Notes: generated by a model not told the origin, from the sequence alone. A stretch of DNA of 64,000 nucleotides from Bacillota bacterium (GCA_020161295.1 JAIUOA010000001.1:124001-188000), one strand, 5' to 3'; counted from the first letter of the stretch, positions 53,489 through 63,443 are shown. Numbers and translations: made by a program.

Positions 53489-54790
53489 ATGCTTAATAAG
53501 TACGATTACTACGAAAAACTTGGCGTTCTCGCTGAGGTCGTACGTTTTGTTGAAGAAGGAGAAAAGGTCGTTAGCGACAAATTTAACCAAATTGATGACG
53601 TCGCTGAATACAATCAGCTCAAAGTCCTTCACGCCATGCAGCTAAACAAGCTGTCTGACATCCATTTTAACTGGAATACTGGTTATGGCTATGACGACAT
53701 CGGTAGAGATGCCGTAGAGAACGTTTATAGAACGGTTTTCAATACCGAGGATGCAATCGTCAGGCCGATTATCGTTTCTGGAACACATGCACTCACGCTG
53801 ATGCTCACAGGCGTTTTAAGACCCGGCCATCATATGGTTAGCATCACAGGACGGCCATATGATACGCTCGAAAAGGTCATCGGAATTTCACCTTCAAACG
53901 CCATGTCGCTAAAGGATATCGGCGTCAAATATTCAGAAATCCCATTAACAGCATCTGGACGATTTGATGTGGAAAAAATTAGTGAAGCACTTGATTTCCC
54001 AGTTGAAGTCATCTACATTCAGCGTTCTGCAGGCTATAGCTGGCGTAAGGGACTGACCATCTCAGAAATCGGCGATATTATCACACTGGTCAAATCAAAA
54101 CAACCAAATTGTATCGTCATGGTGGATAATTGCTACGGCGAGTTTTTGGAAGTGCTTGAACCGACCGACGTAGGTGCCGATCTCATGGCAGGAAGCCTCA
54201 TTAAAAATCCCGGAGGCGGACTGGCGTTAAGCGGCGGGTATATTGTCGGAAAGGAACACCTAATTGAACAGGTTGCCGGACGTCTGACATCTCCTGGGAT
54301 CGGTAAAGAATGTGGTTTGACGTTTGGTCAAACACGAACCATGCTTCAAGGGCTGTTCATCGCGCCTAAAGTGGTTTCCGGCGCACTTAAAGGGGCCATT
54401 CTTTGCGCAGAGAGTTACCGTCGTTTAGGATATCGCGTTAATCCAGAGCCCAATGACGTTCGCAGCGACATCATCCAGGCGATTGAATTTGGAGATGCAG
54501 AAAAGGTCATCAAGTTTTGCCAGGGAATTCAATCCGCTTCACCGATAGACAGCTACGTCACACCGGAGCCATGGGCAATGCCTGGTTATAGCAGTGATGT
54601 CATCATGGCCGCTGGCGCTTTTGTTCAGGGATCATCCATCGAGCTGAGTGCAGACGCCCCCATCAGGCCTCCCTATATCGCATACTTCCAGGGCGGATTA
54701 ACTTATGAACACTCAAAGTTCGGCGTCATTAAATCACTCAACGCGCTCTACACAAATCAGTTGATTACTATTCCGAAAAGAGGAGAATAA
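53489..54790 (+). CDS. Methionine gamma-lyase-like / aluminium-resistance family PLP enzyme (YnbB-like)
   Basis: A 433-residue PLP-dependent protein (PF06838 family). Conserved segments: HFNWNTGYGYDDIGRDAVENVYR (about 58-80), VSGTHALTLMLTGVLRPG, NCYGEFLEVLEP, and the PLP-Lys in LIKNPGGGLALSGGYIVG (about 230-250). The reaction is uncertain; some are described as aluminium resistance proteins or cystathionine/methionine lyase-like. It lies 8 bases after the pyrophosphatase and 1 base before the malic enzyme, so it is in an operon. Confidence 0.88.
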   Translation: MLNKYDYYEKLGVLAEVVRFVEEGEKVVSDKFNQIDDVAEYNQLKVLHAMQLNKLSDIHFNWNTGYGYDDIGRDAVENVYRTVFNTEDAIVRPIIVSGTHALTLMLTGVLRPGHHMVSITGRPYDTLEKVIGISPSNAMSLKDIGVKYSEIPLTASGRFDVEKISEALDFPVEVIYIQRSAGYSWRKGLTISEIGDIITLVKSKQPNCIVMVDNCYGEFLEVLEPTDVGADLMAGSLIKNPGGGLALSGGYIVGKEHLIEQVAGRLTSPGIGKECGLTFGQTRTMLQGLFIAPKVVSGALKGAILCAESYRRLGYRVNPEPNDVRSDIIQAIEFGDAEKVIKFCQGIQSASPIDSYVTPEPWAMPGYSSDVIMAAGAFVQGSSIELSADAPIRPPYIAYFQGGLTYEHSKFGVIKSLNALYTNQLITIPKRGE

Positions 54791-54791
54791 C

Positions 54792-55967
54792 ATGGATTAC
54801 AACCAACTTGCGTTAAAGCTTCATGCGGATCATAAGGGAAAAATCGAGGTTATCAGCAAAGTGCCATTAGAGACGCGAGAAGACCTCAGCACGGCGTATA
54901 CACCTGGTGTCGCTGAACCCTGTAGAAAAATTGCAGCGAATCCTGATGATGTCTATACCTACACAGCAAAAAGCAATCTGGTTGCCATCGTTTCAGACGG
55001 TTCAGCGGTTCTCGGTCTGGGCAATATCGGTGCTGAGGCAGCGATTCCTGTTATGGAAGGGAAGGCCATTCTCTTTAAATCATTTGCTGGCGTCGACGCT
55101 TTTCCGATTTGTATTTCTTCACAAGAGGTTGACACCATCGTCGAAACAGTCGTTCAGATTGCACCTGTTTTCGGGGGCATCAATTTAGAAGACATCTCAT
55201 CTCCTAGATGCGTCGAGGTAGAAAGATTACTAAAAGAGCGATTAAATATCCCCATTTTTCATGACGATCAGCACGGCACTGCCATCGTCGTTTGTGCTGC
55301 CTTGATGAACGCACTAAAAATCGTCAGAAAAAATATCGCTGACATAAAAATCGTCATCAACGGTGCAGGATCCGCTGGGAATGCCATCGCTAGAATGCTG
55401 GTGGATATCGGTGCCTATAATATTATTTCCTGCGATCGTAAAGGCATCATCAATCGCAACCACCCTCAGAAAAACTGGGTTCAGGATGAAATCGCTCAAA
55501 TTACTAACCCTTTACTAGCTGAGGGGCAGCTTGCAGATGCTATGGAAGGGGCTGATGTTTTTATAGGGGTCTCATCAAAAGGCGCTGTCACACAAGACAT
55601 GGTGAGACGTATGAACACGAATGCAATCGTGTTCGCCATGGCGAATCCAGATCCTGAAATCATGCCTGATGAAGCATTGGCTGCTGGGGCCTGTATCGTC
55701 GGTACTGGCCGATCAGATTTTGCAAATCAGATCAATAATGTACTGGCTTTTCCAGGTGTCTTTAGGGGCGCACTTGATGCACGGGCAAGTGATATCAATG
55801 ATGCGATGAAAATCGCTGCTGTTCATGCCATCGCAGGCCTCGTAACAGAGGAGCAGCTTTCACCAACTTTTATCATCCCATCTGCACTTAATAAGACCAT
55901 CGGTGACGTCGTGGCGAAAGCTGTTTATCAAGCAGCCATCGATTCTGGCGTTGCGAGAATAAAATAA
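54792..55967 (+). CDS. NAD(P)-dependent malic enzyme
   Basis: A 391-residue short malic enzyme that decarboxylates malate to pyruvate. Typical blocks: TAYTPGVAEPCRKI, VSDGSAVLGLGNIGAEAAIPVMEGKAILFK, FHDDQHGTAIVV with metal Asp, the Rossmann loop NGAGSAGNAIARML, and FAMANPDPEIMPDEA. The cofactor preference is not predicted with certainty, though Asp in SCDRKG at the end of strand 2 favours NAD. It closes the pyrophosphatase-PLP enzyme operon. Confidence 0.93.
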   Translation: MDYNQLALKLHADHKGKIEVISKVPLETREDLSTAYTPGVAEPCRKIAANPDDVYTYTAKSNLVAIVSDGSAVLGLGNIGAEAAIPVMEGKAILFKSFAGVDAFPICISSQEVDTIVETVVQIAPVFGGINLEDISSPRCVEVERLLKERLNIPIFHDDQHGTAIVVCAALMNALKIVRKNIADIKIVINGAGSAGNAIARMLVDIGAYNIISCDRKGIINRNHPQKNWVQDEIAQITNPLLAEGQLADAMEGADVFIGVSSKGAVTQDMVRRMNTNAIVFAMANPDPEIMPDEALAAGACIVGTGRSDFANQINNVLAFPGVFRGALDARASDINDAMKIAAVHAIAGLVTEEQLSPTFIIPSALNKTIGDVVAKAVYQAAIDSGVARIK

Positions 55968-55989
55968 CGGTTGACCCTAAACAGCACTA

Positions 55990-56040
55990 AAAAGGTCTAT
56001 TTGCATCCCGAACCAGGGGAGACAAATAGACCTTTTTTTA
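55990..56040 (+). terminator. Bidirectional intrinsic terminator between malic enzyme and glutamate dehydrogenase
   Basis: AAAAGGTCTATTTG and CAAATAGACCTTTT form a 14-bp stem around a 19-base loop, with T run on the plus strand and A run on the 5' side. Confidence 0.88.
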
Positions 56041-56052
56041 GTTAGTTATTTT

Positions 56053-56099
56053 AACATCACATTTAAAACATTACCTTTAAAACATTACATTTAAAACAT
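56053..56099. repeat. Tandem 14-bp repeats
   Basis: Three tandem copies of AACATYACMTTTAA at 56053, 56067 and 56081, plus a partial fourth (AACAT). They lie between the terminator and the stop codon of gdhA. Strand and function not clear. Confidence 0.85.
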
Positions 56100-56113
56100 A
56101 CTGCTGAAGAAAC

Positions 56114-57490
<1,377 letters not shown>

Positions 57491-57580
57491 TTATACGTAA
57501 AAACTTTCAAATAAAAACACACTTTATATATTTTTTTATGTCTTTTTTATTAATTTTAGTAAGATGTAGCCTTTGCGAGC

Positions 57581-57668
57581 AAAAAATTTCACCTCACCAA
57601 AAATATGGGGTCAATTCACTAATAATATGGCGTCACTTCACTAAAAATATGGCGTCACTTCACTAAAA
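57581..57668. repeat. Array of 22-bp tandem repeats upstream of gdhA
   Basis: Three consecutive 22-base units start at 57603, 57625 and 57647 (ATATGGSGTCAMTTCACTAAWA), preceded by a degenerate unit at 57581-57602 that matches over its last 14 bases. The last two differ by no base. The array lies 130-220 bases before the gdhA start and behind the terminator of lexA. Multiple terminal repeats of similar length are known at ends of IS21-type elements, so a relic is possible. Confidence 0.9.
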
Positions 57669-57698
57669 AAAGAAGAGGTTAAAAACCTCTTCTTTTGC
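57665..57698 (-). terminator. Terminator of lexA
   Basis: AAAGAAGAGGTT and AACCTCTTCTTT pair around an AAA loop. The A run on the plus strand gives a T run on the minus strand, 50 bases after the lexA stop. Confidence 0.85.
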
Positions 57699-57744
57699 AT
57701 AACAGACTGTAAATTCACTTTTTAACAGACGATTTTTTAAGGTA

Positions 57745-58374
57745 TTACATTTTTCTAAATACGCCTTTTACTTTACCTAAAATCTGAACGTCCTCCACAT
57801 AAATGGGGGACATGGATGCGTTTTCAGGCTGCAATCTCACGCGATTTTTCTCTTTATAGAACGTCTTTACAGTTGCACTATCATCGATCATCGCCACGAC
57901 GATATCACCACTGGTTGCATCGTTTTGTTTTTTGACGAGTACTAAATCTTTATTGAAAATTCCAGCTTCAATCATGCTATCGCCTTTAACTTTAAGCATG
58001 AAGTAAATGCCCTCATCCACAAAATCGGAAGGGATAGGGAAGGTTTCCTCTATAGATTCCACTGCAAGTATCGGTTGACCAGCCGTTATTTCACCGACGA
58101 TAGGAACAAACCGGGTATCTCTGGCAAGAGAAACCACGTTATTGACAGGTTCATGATCTAAATCGTAAATTTCAATCGCCCTAGGCTTCGTAGGATCTCT
58201 ACGAATCATCCCCAGTTCTTCTAAGCGCGTCAAATGCGTGTGTACTGTAGAAGTCGATTTTAAGCCTACTGCCTGGCAAATTTCTCTCACTGAAGGTGGA
58301 TATCCTTTCTTCGATACTTCCTCTTTTAAGAAATTTAGGATCATTTGTTGTTTCTTAGAAATTGAAGTGCCCAT
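57745..58374 (-). CDS. lexA: LexA repressor
   Basis: A 209-residue SOS repressor. The helix-turn-helix [30 protein letters not shown] is at 28-57. Autocleavage occurs at Ala98-Gly99 (EITAGQP), with catalytic Ser133 (GDSMIEAGI) and Lys170 (SATVKTFY). Its operators, of the form GAAC-N4-GTTC, are found before itself, before the yneA-like gene and before the Y-family polymerase gene in this window. Confidence 0.96.
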   Translation of the reverse strand: MGTSISKKQQMILNFLKEEVSKKGYPPSVREICQAVGLKSTSTVHTHLTRLEELGMIRRDPTKPRAIEIYDLDHEPVNNVVSLARDTRFVPIVGEITAGQPILAVESIEETFPIPSDFVDEGIYFMLKVKGDSMIEAGIFNKDLVLVKKQNDATSGDIVVAMIDDSATVKTFYKEKNRVRLQPENASMSPIYVEDVQILGKVKGVFRKM

Positions 58375-58424
58375 AAATACCCCCTTAATACGCTTAGTAG
58401 CTCAACTGGTTACTATTTAAAGTG

Positions 58425-58463
58425 ATTATAGCATAACCTTAAAAAAAAATCAAACATTAGTTC
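58425..58463 (-). promoter_or_regulatory. lexA promoter with overlapping LexA box
   Basis: On the minus strand TTGATT (58448-58453) and TATAAT (58425-58430) are 17 bases apart. AAACATTAGTTC (58452-58463, one mismatch to the consensus palindrome) overlaps the -35, consistent with autorepression. Confidence 0.75.
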
Positions 58464-58473
58464 TGTTTTTGTC

Positions 58474-58524
58474 TTTACAAAGAACGCACGTTCGGTTATA
58501 ATTACCTTAAAAGAACGTATGTTT
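58474..58524 (+). promoter_or_regulatory. SOS promoter of the yneA-like gene with two LexA boxes
   Basis: TTTACA (58474-58479) and TATAAT (58497-58502) are 17 bases apart. GAACGCACGTTC (58482-58493) sits in the spacer, and GAACGTATGTTT (58513-58524) follows downstream. The layout matches the polymerase gene promoter at 29431. Confidence 0.92.
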
Positions 58525-58565
58525 GCACACGGAGTGGTAAGGCACCTTAAGAAAGGATGGAGATT

Positions 58566-58910
58566 ATGGATACTCAAAATGGAAGAAAAAATGCGCAAAA
58601 GAGAAAACATAAACGTTTAGTAGTCGTTAATAAGCGTCGTTTTGTATTTGCTTCTTTACTCTTATTATTTGTTATCAGCACACTTTTTTCCATTCTTTCT
58701 GGCGCATGGATGTCTGAAGCTTTTTCCGAAAAAGAGCTGATTTCCATCGAAATCGTACCGGGGGACACTTTATGGGACATCGCTTCCAAATTCAATTTTT
58801 ATAACGAAGACATTAGAGAAGTCATCCATAGAATCAAAGCTTACAACCACCTTGAAGATGGTCAGTTAATAGCAGGGGAGATGCTGGTCGTTCCGCTCTC
58901 TAACAAGTAA
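58566..58910 (+). CDS. YneA-like SOS cell division inhibitor with LysM domain
   Basis: A 114-residue membrane protein: a very basic N-terminal stretch (GRKNAQKRKHKRLVVVNKRR), one transmembrane helix (about 28-48), and a C-terminal LysM domain (IVPGDTLWDIASKFNFYNEDIREVIHRIKAYNHL). This is the order of Bacillus subtilis YneA, which delays septation during SOS, and the gene is likewise divergent from lexA. I chose the ATG at 58566 for the GGATGGAG site; an ATG at 58557 is in frame. LexA boxes precede it. Confidence 0.85.
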   Translation: MDTQNGRKNAQKRKHKRLVVVNKRRFVFASLLLLFVISTLFSILSGAWMSEAFSEKELISIEIVPGDTLWDIASKFNFYNEDIREVIHRIKAYNHLEDGQLIAGEMLVVPLSNK

Positions 58911-58971
58911 GCTAGGATGTAATCGTCTCTAATTTCGCCCCATAAGCGATCTTTAGTAATCTGAATTGGAT

Positions 58972-60165
58972 TTATTCCTTCTTAATTTTGTTATATTGAT
59001 CTAAAATTTCATACTGATTGATCACATCACGCTTCGCATTTTTCTTATGTGCTGAGTAGAGCTGCGTGGTGGTTACATTCTCATGGTCTAATAGGTTTTG
59101 TACATCATAGATTGAAAAACCGTACTGTATCAGAGAGGATGCTGCTGTCGCTCTTAGCTTGTGAGGACTATAGCCTTTATCACGAGATGTTTTCATGGCG
59201 ATTGACGTATACTTTTTAACGAGGTCACGAATGGCGCGAACCGTCATGCGCGTGCCTTGTAAAGATACAAAGAGCGGATCATCTTGTTCGATGGTTTCTG
59301 GTCTTTCCAGTGTGATGTATTCGTTTATGACTTCAATAGCAGAGCGATTGAGCGGCATATCGACTTCTTTACCACGTTTTCGATATATTTTAAACTCACC
59401 ACGGGTATAATTAAACGAGCTGAGATTTAGCTGCTGAATCTCACTCACACGCAAGCCATAAGTAACGAGCAGGACGAGCATCGCTTTATCGCGACGTTTG
59501 GTTTTTTCCCAATATTGTCGTTCTTTTTCAGTTAAACCGTCGCCATTATCAACCGCTTTGATCATGGCATCAACTTCTTCAATTTCAAGTCGTTTAATTG
59601 CATCCGGTTGAGGTTTAGGTAGTTTTATGGGATTAAATCCTTCCACGATATTTTTTTCCATTAATTGGTCACGGTAGAAGAACTTAAACATGACACTGAG
59701 AGATGAGCGTTTTCTCGCCAAAGATCTGTTATGATTTTCCATGATATAGTCTGCATGTTCGGTTTCTACGATATAACGGGTGCAGTAATCACCGAGATAC
59801 AGATTGATGTCTTTAGCGGTGAGCTTCATGAAATCATCTTTTTTGATATCCGCAGGTATTTGTGCAGATGAGAAGTTTAATTCGTTAACGAGGTAATTAC
59901 AGAAAAACAAGATATCGCTTAAGTAAGCCAAACGCGTGCTAAGTGCAACTGCATTTTTAAGATAAAGGAAATAGTCCTTCATAAACGATGGTAAAGTAGA
60001 TTCTATTAACATGCATTTTTGTGTCATTTCATTTTGCTTTAATACGATGTTATCAGGTTTATCAGATTTATTATGAATGACGGTTCGTTTGGTACGGGCA
60101 TTGTCACTATTTCCAGTGGCGTTTTCATGAGGATTTGAAGGGGGAGTGAGTTTTTGACGGGCCAT
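58972..60165 (-). CDS. Tyrosine-type site-specific recombinase (integrase family)
   Basis: A 397-residue recombinase. The N-terminal SAM-like core-binding domain is at about 60-170 and the catalytic domain at about 200-390, with the Arg in VTYGLRVSEIQQLNLSSF, PHKLRATAASSL (HxLR), LLDHENVTTTQLYSAH (His and the nucleophile Tyr). No phage or ICE genes are near, so it may be a chromosomal enzyme of the XerC/D-like type seen beside lexA in Clostridia rather than a mobile element integrase. The start follows GGAGG, 9 codons after the first ATG of the frame. Confidence 0.85.
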   Translation of the reverse strand: MARQKLTPPSNPHENATGNSDNARTKRTVIHNKSDKPDNIVLKQNEMTQKCMLIESTLPSFMKDYFLYLKNAVALSTRLAYLSDILFFCNYLVNELNFSSAQIPADIKKDDFMKLTAKDINLYLGDYCTRYIVETEHADYIMENHNRSLARKRSSLSVMFKFFYRDQLMEKNIVEGFNPIKLPKPQPDAIKRLEIEEVDAMIKAVDNGDGLTEKERQYWEKTKRRDKAMLVLLVTYGLRVSEIQQLNLSSFNYTRGEFKIYRKRGKEVDMPLNRSAIEVINEYITLERPETIEQDDPLFVSLQGTRMTVRAIRDLVKKYTSIAMKTSRDKGYSPHKLRATAASSLIQYGFSIYDVQNLLDHENVTTTQLYSAHKKNAKRDVINQYEILDQYNKIKKE

Positions 60166-60280
60166 TTGAACCTCCATTTTTATAGAATGCAACTATTCCC
60201 TAAATATACATTTGAGGAATAGTTACTAATATGATTATAACACAGCTGAAGACACATTTCCAGCGTTTTAACCACTTTCC

Positions 60281-60317
60281 AAATAAAAAATGCAGCGCAA
60301 ATGATGCACTACATTTT
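60281..60317 (-). terminator. Terminator of queT
   Basis: On the minus strand AAAATGTAGTGCA pairs with TGCGCTGCATTTT (two G-U pairs) around TCATT, and a T run follows. Confidence 0.8.
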
Positions 60318-60357
60318 AATGACGATCAAATCAAATTACCACTATAATCATATACTT

Positions 60358-60837
60358 TTACTGATCACCAAACATTTTTGCAAATGGCTTTAAGGCTTTC
60401 ATTATTACCATGCCAAATCCATATACAGCTACCAGTTGTCCTAAAAATACGCTTCCCATCAAAATCAACAAGCCATCAGGAATGCCGTATGCAAACTTCA
60501 GCAAAATTCCCACCACAATACTATTTACGATGATTGGTGGCACCGGTACTAACCAAGCCTTCTTGCGCAGTTTGTAAGACAAATATGCAGCTACCAATGT
60601 CGCTAAGCTCCCGAAAATGACATCCCATATGATAGCACCTCCGACGATGTTAGCGATTAAACATCCGATAAATAAACCCGGGATCGCGGCACTGGTAAAA
60701 AACGGTAAGATTGTTAAAGCTTCTGCAATCCTAAATTGAATCGGACCAAAACTCCAAAAGCTAAAAACCATCACCAAGACGACGTAAAGCGCTGCGATTA
60801 CGCTCGCATTTGCCAAGTACTTAACATTTTTGTTCAT
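60358..60837 (-). CDS. queT: QueT-family queuosine precursor transporter
   Basis: A 159-residue membrane protein with about six helices, the S-component type of an ECF transporter for queuosine precursors such as preQ0/preQ1. Conserved starts: ASVIAALYVVLVMVFSFWSFGPIQFRIAEALTILPFF (residues 9-45) with the typical FRIAEAL segment, then GLFIGCLIANIVGG. The frame is open 30 codons further upstream, but GGAGG is just before the ATG at 60837. A candidate preQ1-I riboswitch with a terminator precedes it, which supports the substrate assignment. Confidence 0.85.
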   Translation of the reverse strand: MNKNVKYLANASVIAALYVVLVMVFSFWSFGPIQFRIAEALTILPFFTSAAIPGLFIGCLIANIVGGAIIWDVIFGSLATLVAAYLSYKLRKKAWLVPVPPIIVNSIVVGILLKFAYGIPDGLLILMGSVFLGQLVAVYGFGMVIMKALKPFAKMFGDQ

Positions 60838-60902
60838 TGTTCCTCCATAGTTTTGTTTTATGACAGGATGGTTGCGAACTGTCATTTCGCGTCTCAAAGC
60901 AT

Positions 60903-60932
60903 AAAAAAACCCTTTGCATAAGCGCAAAGGGT
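60903..60932 (-). terminator. Regulated terminator in the queT leader
   Basis: ACCCTTTGCGCTTATGCAAAGGGT hairpin on the minus strand (ACCCTTTGC against GCAAAGGGT) followed by TTTTTT. Confidence 0.85.
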
Positions 60933-60986
60933 CATAATACTCCTACAGACCCCTTGATTTTTTAAGTGGGTTCCAAGGAAACACTT
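60903..60986 (-). promoter_or_regulatory. Candidate preQ1-I riboswitch with terminator in the queT leader
   Basis: On the minus strand AAGTG (plus 60982-60986) pairs with CACTT (60964-60968) as P1. The loop holds TTCCTTGG, and after an A-rich tail CAAGG (60952-60956) can pair with CCTTG of the loop as a pseudoknot, which is the preQ1-I plan. The same tail (AAGGGGTC) can instead pair with GACCCTTT of the terminator (60903-60932), so ligand binding would switch the terminator on. The assignment is an inference by hand folding. Confidence 0.65.
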
Positions 60987-61032
60987 TTGAGACTTGTTTA
61001 TTATAACACATTCTGTTCTGGTTACAAGCAAA

Positions 61033-61953
61033 CTATTGTTTTTTGTAACTATTAAACAAAGCATTAAATCGATCTAACTGCAACAACGCATCTAATGTAA
61101 GAACACCAGACCATTCACGCTTGGCGATTTCCCACTCTTCTAAATAACCGCCCCACTGCCATGTAGGCGCCAAGTGACCGACCAGTGTAATTTTATCGAT
61201 TAAATAGTTGATATTGTTATCTAAATCACTCTTCAAGAGGCCAAGCAAATCAAAATCATCGATTTCCGAAAACTTTAAGGGATATGGAACATATTGGTCC
61301 CAGCTCAGTGGATCATAGACCACTAAATCATCATAGGAAGCCTTAATCTTATCAATAATCAGTAGTTGTTCGATGTCTGACAACCTATTATAGAACCTTA
61401 TTACACAATACAGTTCATGTTCTTCAAGCGCGCTCTTGGTATTAATGGCTTCTATAACATCATTCTTTAGCTGCTCTACATTTACACCTGATGCGAATTG
61501 GTTGAACTCCATTAAGTAACCAATAATCTCAGCTGTCGGATTAAGCGAAAAATTCTTCACGCCTTCTTGGTATTTCCACCAGGGTGCATGGGGATAAAGA
61601 TTTACCATTTTTGATGTCGCTTCCCAACCATTTATCGATGGATCGTAGGTATCGACTAAGTAATGGATCGCCTTCTCCACTTGCTCTAATACGCCTGGTT
61701 CATGCTTAAACTGACTTAATTTCTGTAACGCTGTAGTTGTCGCCATTGGTGACGAGTAAGGCATTCTGAAATCAGGTTCGAGACCGTTTCCATATCCACC
61801 GTCCCTATTTTGATACATTTGGTATGCTTTAATAATCTTTTCAGGACAGGGTTCGATAAAAAAGTGGCTAAATAGTAGTTTCTCGAGATATCGACCGTTA
61901 TTAAGAATATACCTTGAAGCGGATTCAAAAGCTTCCTGACTGAGTAATCTCAT
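61033..61953 (-). CDS. Terpenoid-cyclase-fold-like protein with QNxDGG motif, unknown function
   Basis: A 306-residue protein. The segment MYQNRDGGYGNGLEPDFRMPYSSPMATTTALQKL (about 53-86) contains a QxxDGG-type motif of the squalene/hopene cyclase repeat fold. I recall similar uncharacterised proteins in Bacillus and Clostridium. There is no signal peptide and no cyclase DXDD motif, so it is unlikely to be a terpene cyclase. The gene follows purB by about 60 bases with no clear terminator. GGAGG supports the ATG at 61953, 12 codons inside the frame. Confidence 0.6.
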   Translation of the reverse strand: MRLLSQEAFESASRYILNNGRYLEKLLFSHFFIEPCPEKIIKAYQMYQNRDGGYGNGLEPDFRMPYSSPMATTTALQKLSQFKHEPGVLEQVEKAIHYLVDTYDPSINGWEATSKMVNLYPHAPWWKYQEGVKNFSLNPTAEIIGYLMEFNQFASGVNVEQLKNDVIEAINTKSALEEHELYCVIRFYNRLSDIEQLLIIDKIKASYDDLVVYDPLSWDQYVPYPLKFSEIDDFDLLGLLKSDLDNNINYLIDKITLVGHLAPTWQWGGYLEEWEIAKREWSGVLTLDALLQLDRFNALFNSYKKQ

Positions 61954-62012
61954 ACGAACCTCCATTTCTATTAATACTAATATAACCACTTTTTAAAATT
62001 TGAAGCAAATAT

Positions 62013-63443
62013 TTATACTTTTAAAGAGACTTCTTTACCTAAAATTTCCTTATGCTTTTCTCTAATCGGCGTCACTTCATCACGGATGAACGCGACGACT
62101 TGTTCTGGCGATCTTCCCACATAGTCTTTTGGATTTAGCAAGCTGTTCATATCGGTCTCAGAAAGGTTGAAGATGGGATCCGCTTTAATGCGATCTAACA
62201 AATCATTTTCCTTACCTTCAATTTTAACCGTTTTTCCTGCTTCCATAGAGTGCACTCTAATCGCTTCATGTAACTTCTGACGGTCGCCACCTTTTTTTAC
62301 AGATTCCATAATGATGTTCTCAGTGGCCATAAAAGGAAGCTCTGCAAGTACATGTTTTTCGATGACCTTTTCATAGACGACCAAACCGGAAGCAACGTTG
62401 TTTGCGATGTCTAAGCATGCATCCATCGCTAAAAACGCTTCTGAGACTGCTAATCTTTTATTTGCACTATCATCTAATGTCCGTTCAAACCACTGGGTAG
62501 CTGCTACTAATTGTGGACTAACATTTAACGACATGACGTACTTACATAGCGATGAAATGCGTTCACTTCTCATCGGGTTACGTTTATAAGCCATCGCCGA
62601 AGAGCCAATCTGTTTCTTCTCGAACGGTTCTTCAACTTCTTTAAGTGATTGTAACAGGCGAAGGTCATTGGTCATTTTATGAAGCGAAAGCGCGATATTG
62701 TTTAATAAACCGACCACTTTAGCATCAATCTTTCGCGTATAGGTCTGACCCGTTACTGAAAGTGAACGTTTAAAGCCCATTTTCTCTGCGACCATTTTAT
62801 CGAGCTGCTCAACCTTATCATGATCCCCGTCAAATAAGCTTAAAAATGACGCTTGAGTACCAGTGGTGCCTTTAACACCTCTCATTTTAAACTGTCCTAA
62901 TAGCACTTCTATATCTTCGTAATCCATTACTAAATCTAAAATCCAAAGTGTCGCACGTTTTCCGACAGTTGTGAGCTGTGCTGGTTGGAAATGTGTGAAG
63001 CCCAAGGTTGGAATGTCTTTCGTTTCATCTGCAAAAGTCGCCAACTTATCGATTAATATCGCCAGTTTTTCTTGAATCAGGAGTAGTCCCTCTCTCATAA
63101 CGATCAAATCGGTATTATCACCCACATAAGCACTTGTTGCACCTAAGTGTATAATCGGCATCGCTTTTGGGCATTGCTCTCCAAATGCATGAACGTGCGC
63201 CATCACATCGTGCCTTACTTCTTTTTCTAAAGCTGCTGCACGATCAAAGTCGATATCGTAGATATGCGCTTTCATCTCATCGATTTGCTCTTCCGTAATG
63301 TTAAGGCCTAGCGCTTTTTCACACTCAGCAAGTGCAATCCAAAGTTTTCTCCAGTTTGAAAATTTGTTGATGGGAGAAAAAATTTTCAGCATTTCCTCAC
63401 TTGAATAGCGTTCGATTAATGGATTTTGATAAAACTCCGACAT
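62013..63443 (-). CDS. purB: Adenylosuccinate lyase
   Basis: A 476-residue fumarase/aspartase-superfamily enzyme that acts twice in purine synthesis (SAICAR and adenylosuccinate cleavage). The signature is GSSAMAYKRNPMRSERI (about 280-297, with the catalytic Ser). LGATSAYVGDNTDLIVMREG, GFTHFQPAQLTTVGKRA, and GVKGTTGTQASFLSLF are also typical. The length is that of the longer ADSL type rather than the 430-residue Bacillus form. GGAGG before the ATG. Confidence 0.94.
   Translation of the reverse strand: MSEFYQNPLIERYSSEEMLKIFSPINKFSNWRKLWIALAECEKALGLNITEEQIDEMKAHIYDIDFDRAAALEKEVRHDVMAHVHAFGEQCPKAMPIIHLGATSAYVGDNTDLIVMREGLLLIQEKLAILIDKLATFADETKDIPTLGFTHFQPAQLTTVGKRATLWILDLVMDYEDIEVLLGQFKMRGVKGTTGTQASFLSLFDGDHDKVEQLDKMVAEKMGFKRSLSVTGQTYTRKIDAKVVGLLNNIALSLHKMTNDLRLLQSLKEVEEPFEKKQIGSSAMAYKRNPMRSERISSLCKYVMSLNVSPQLVAATQWFERTLDDSANKRLAVSEAFLAMDACLDIANNVASGLVVYEKVIEKHVLAELPFMATENIIMESVKKGGDRQKLHEAIRVHSMEAGKTVKIEGKENDLLDRIKADPIFNLSETDMNSLLNPKDYVGRSPEQVVAFIRDEVTPIREKHKEILGKEVSLKV

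Noticed and set aside
57581..57668. 22-bp repeats as a CRISPR array
   Set aside because: Units are directly adjacent with no spacers, too short, and no cas genes are nearby.
58972..60165. Recombinase as sign of a prophage or ICE
   Set aside because: No structural, replication or conjugation genes are near, flanks are housekeeping genes (lexA, queT), and no direct repeats (att sites) were seen.
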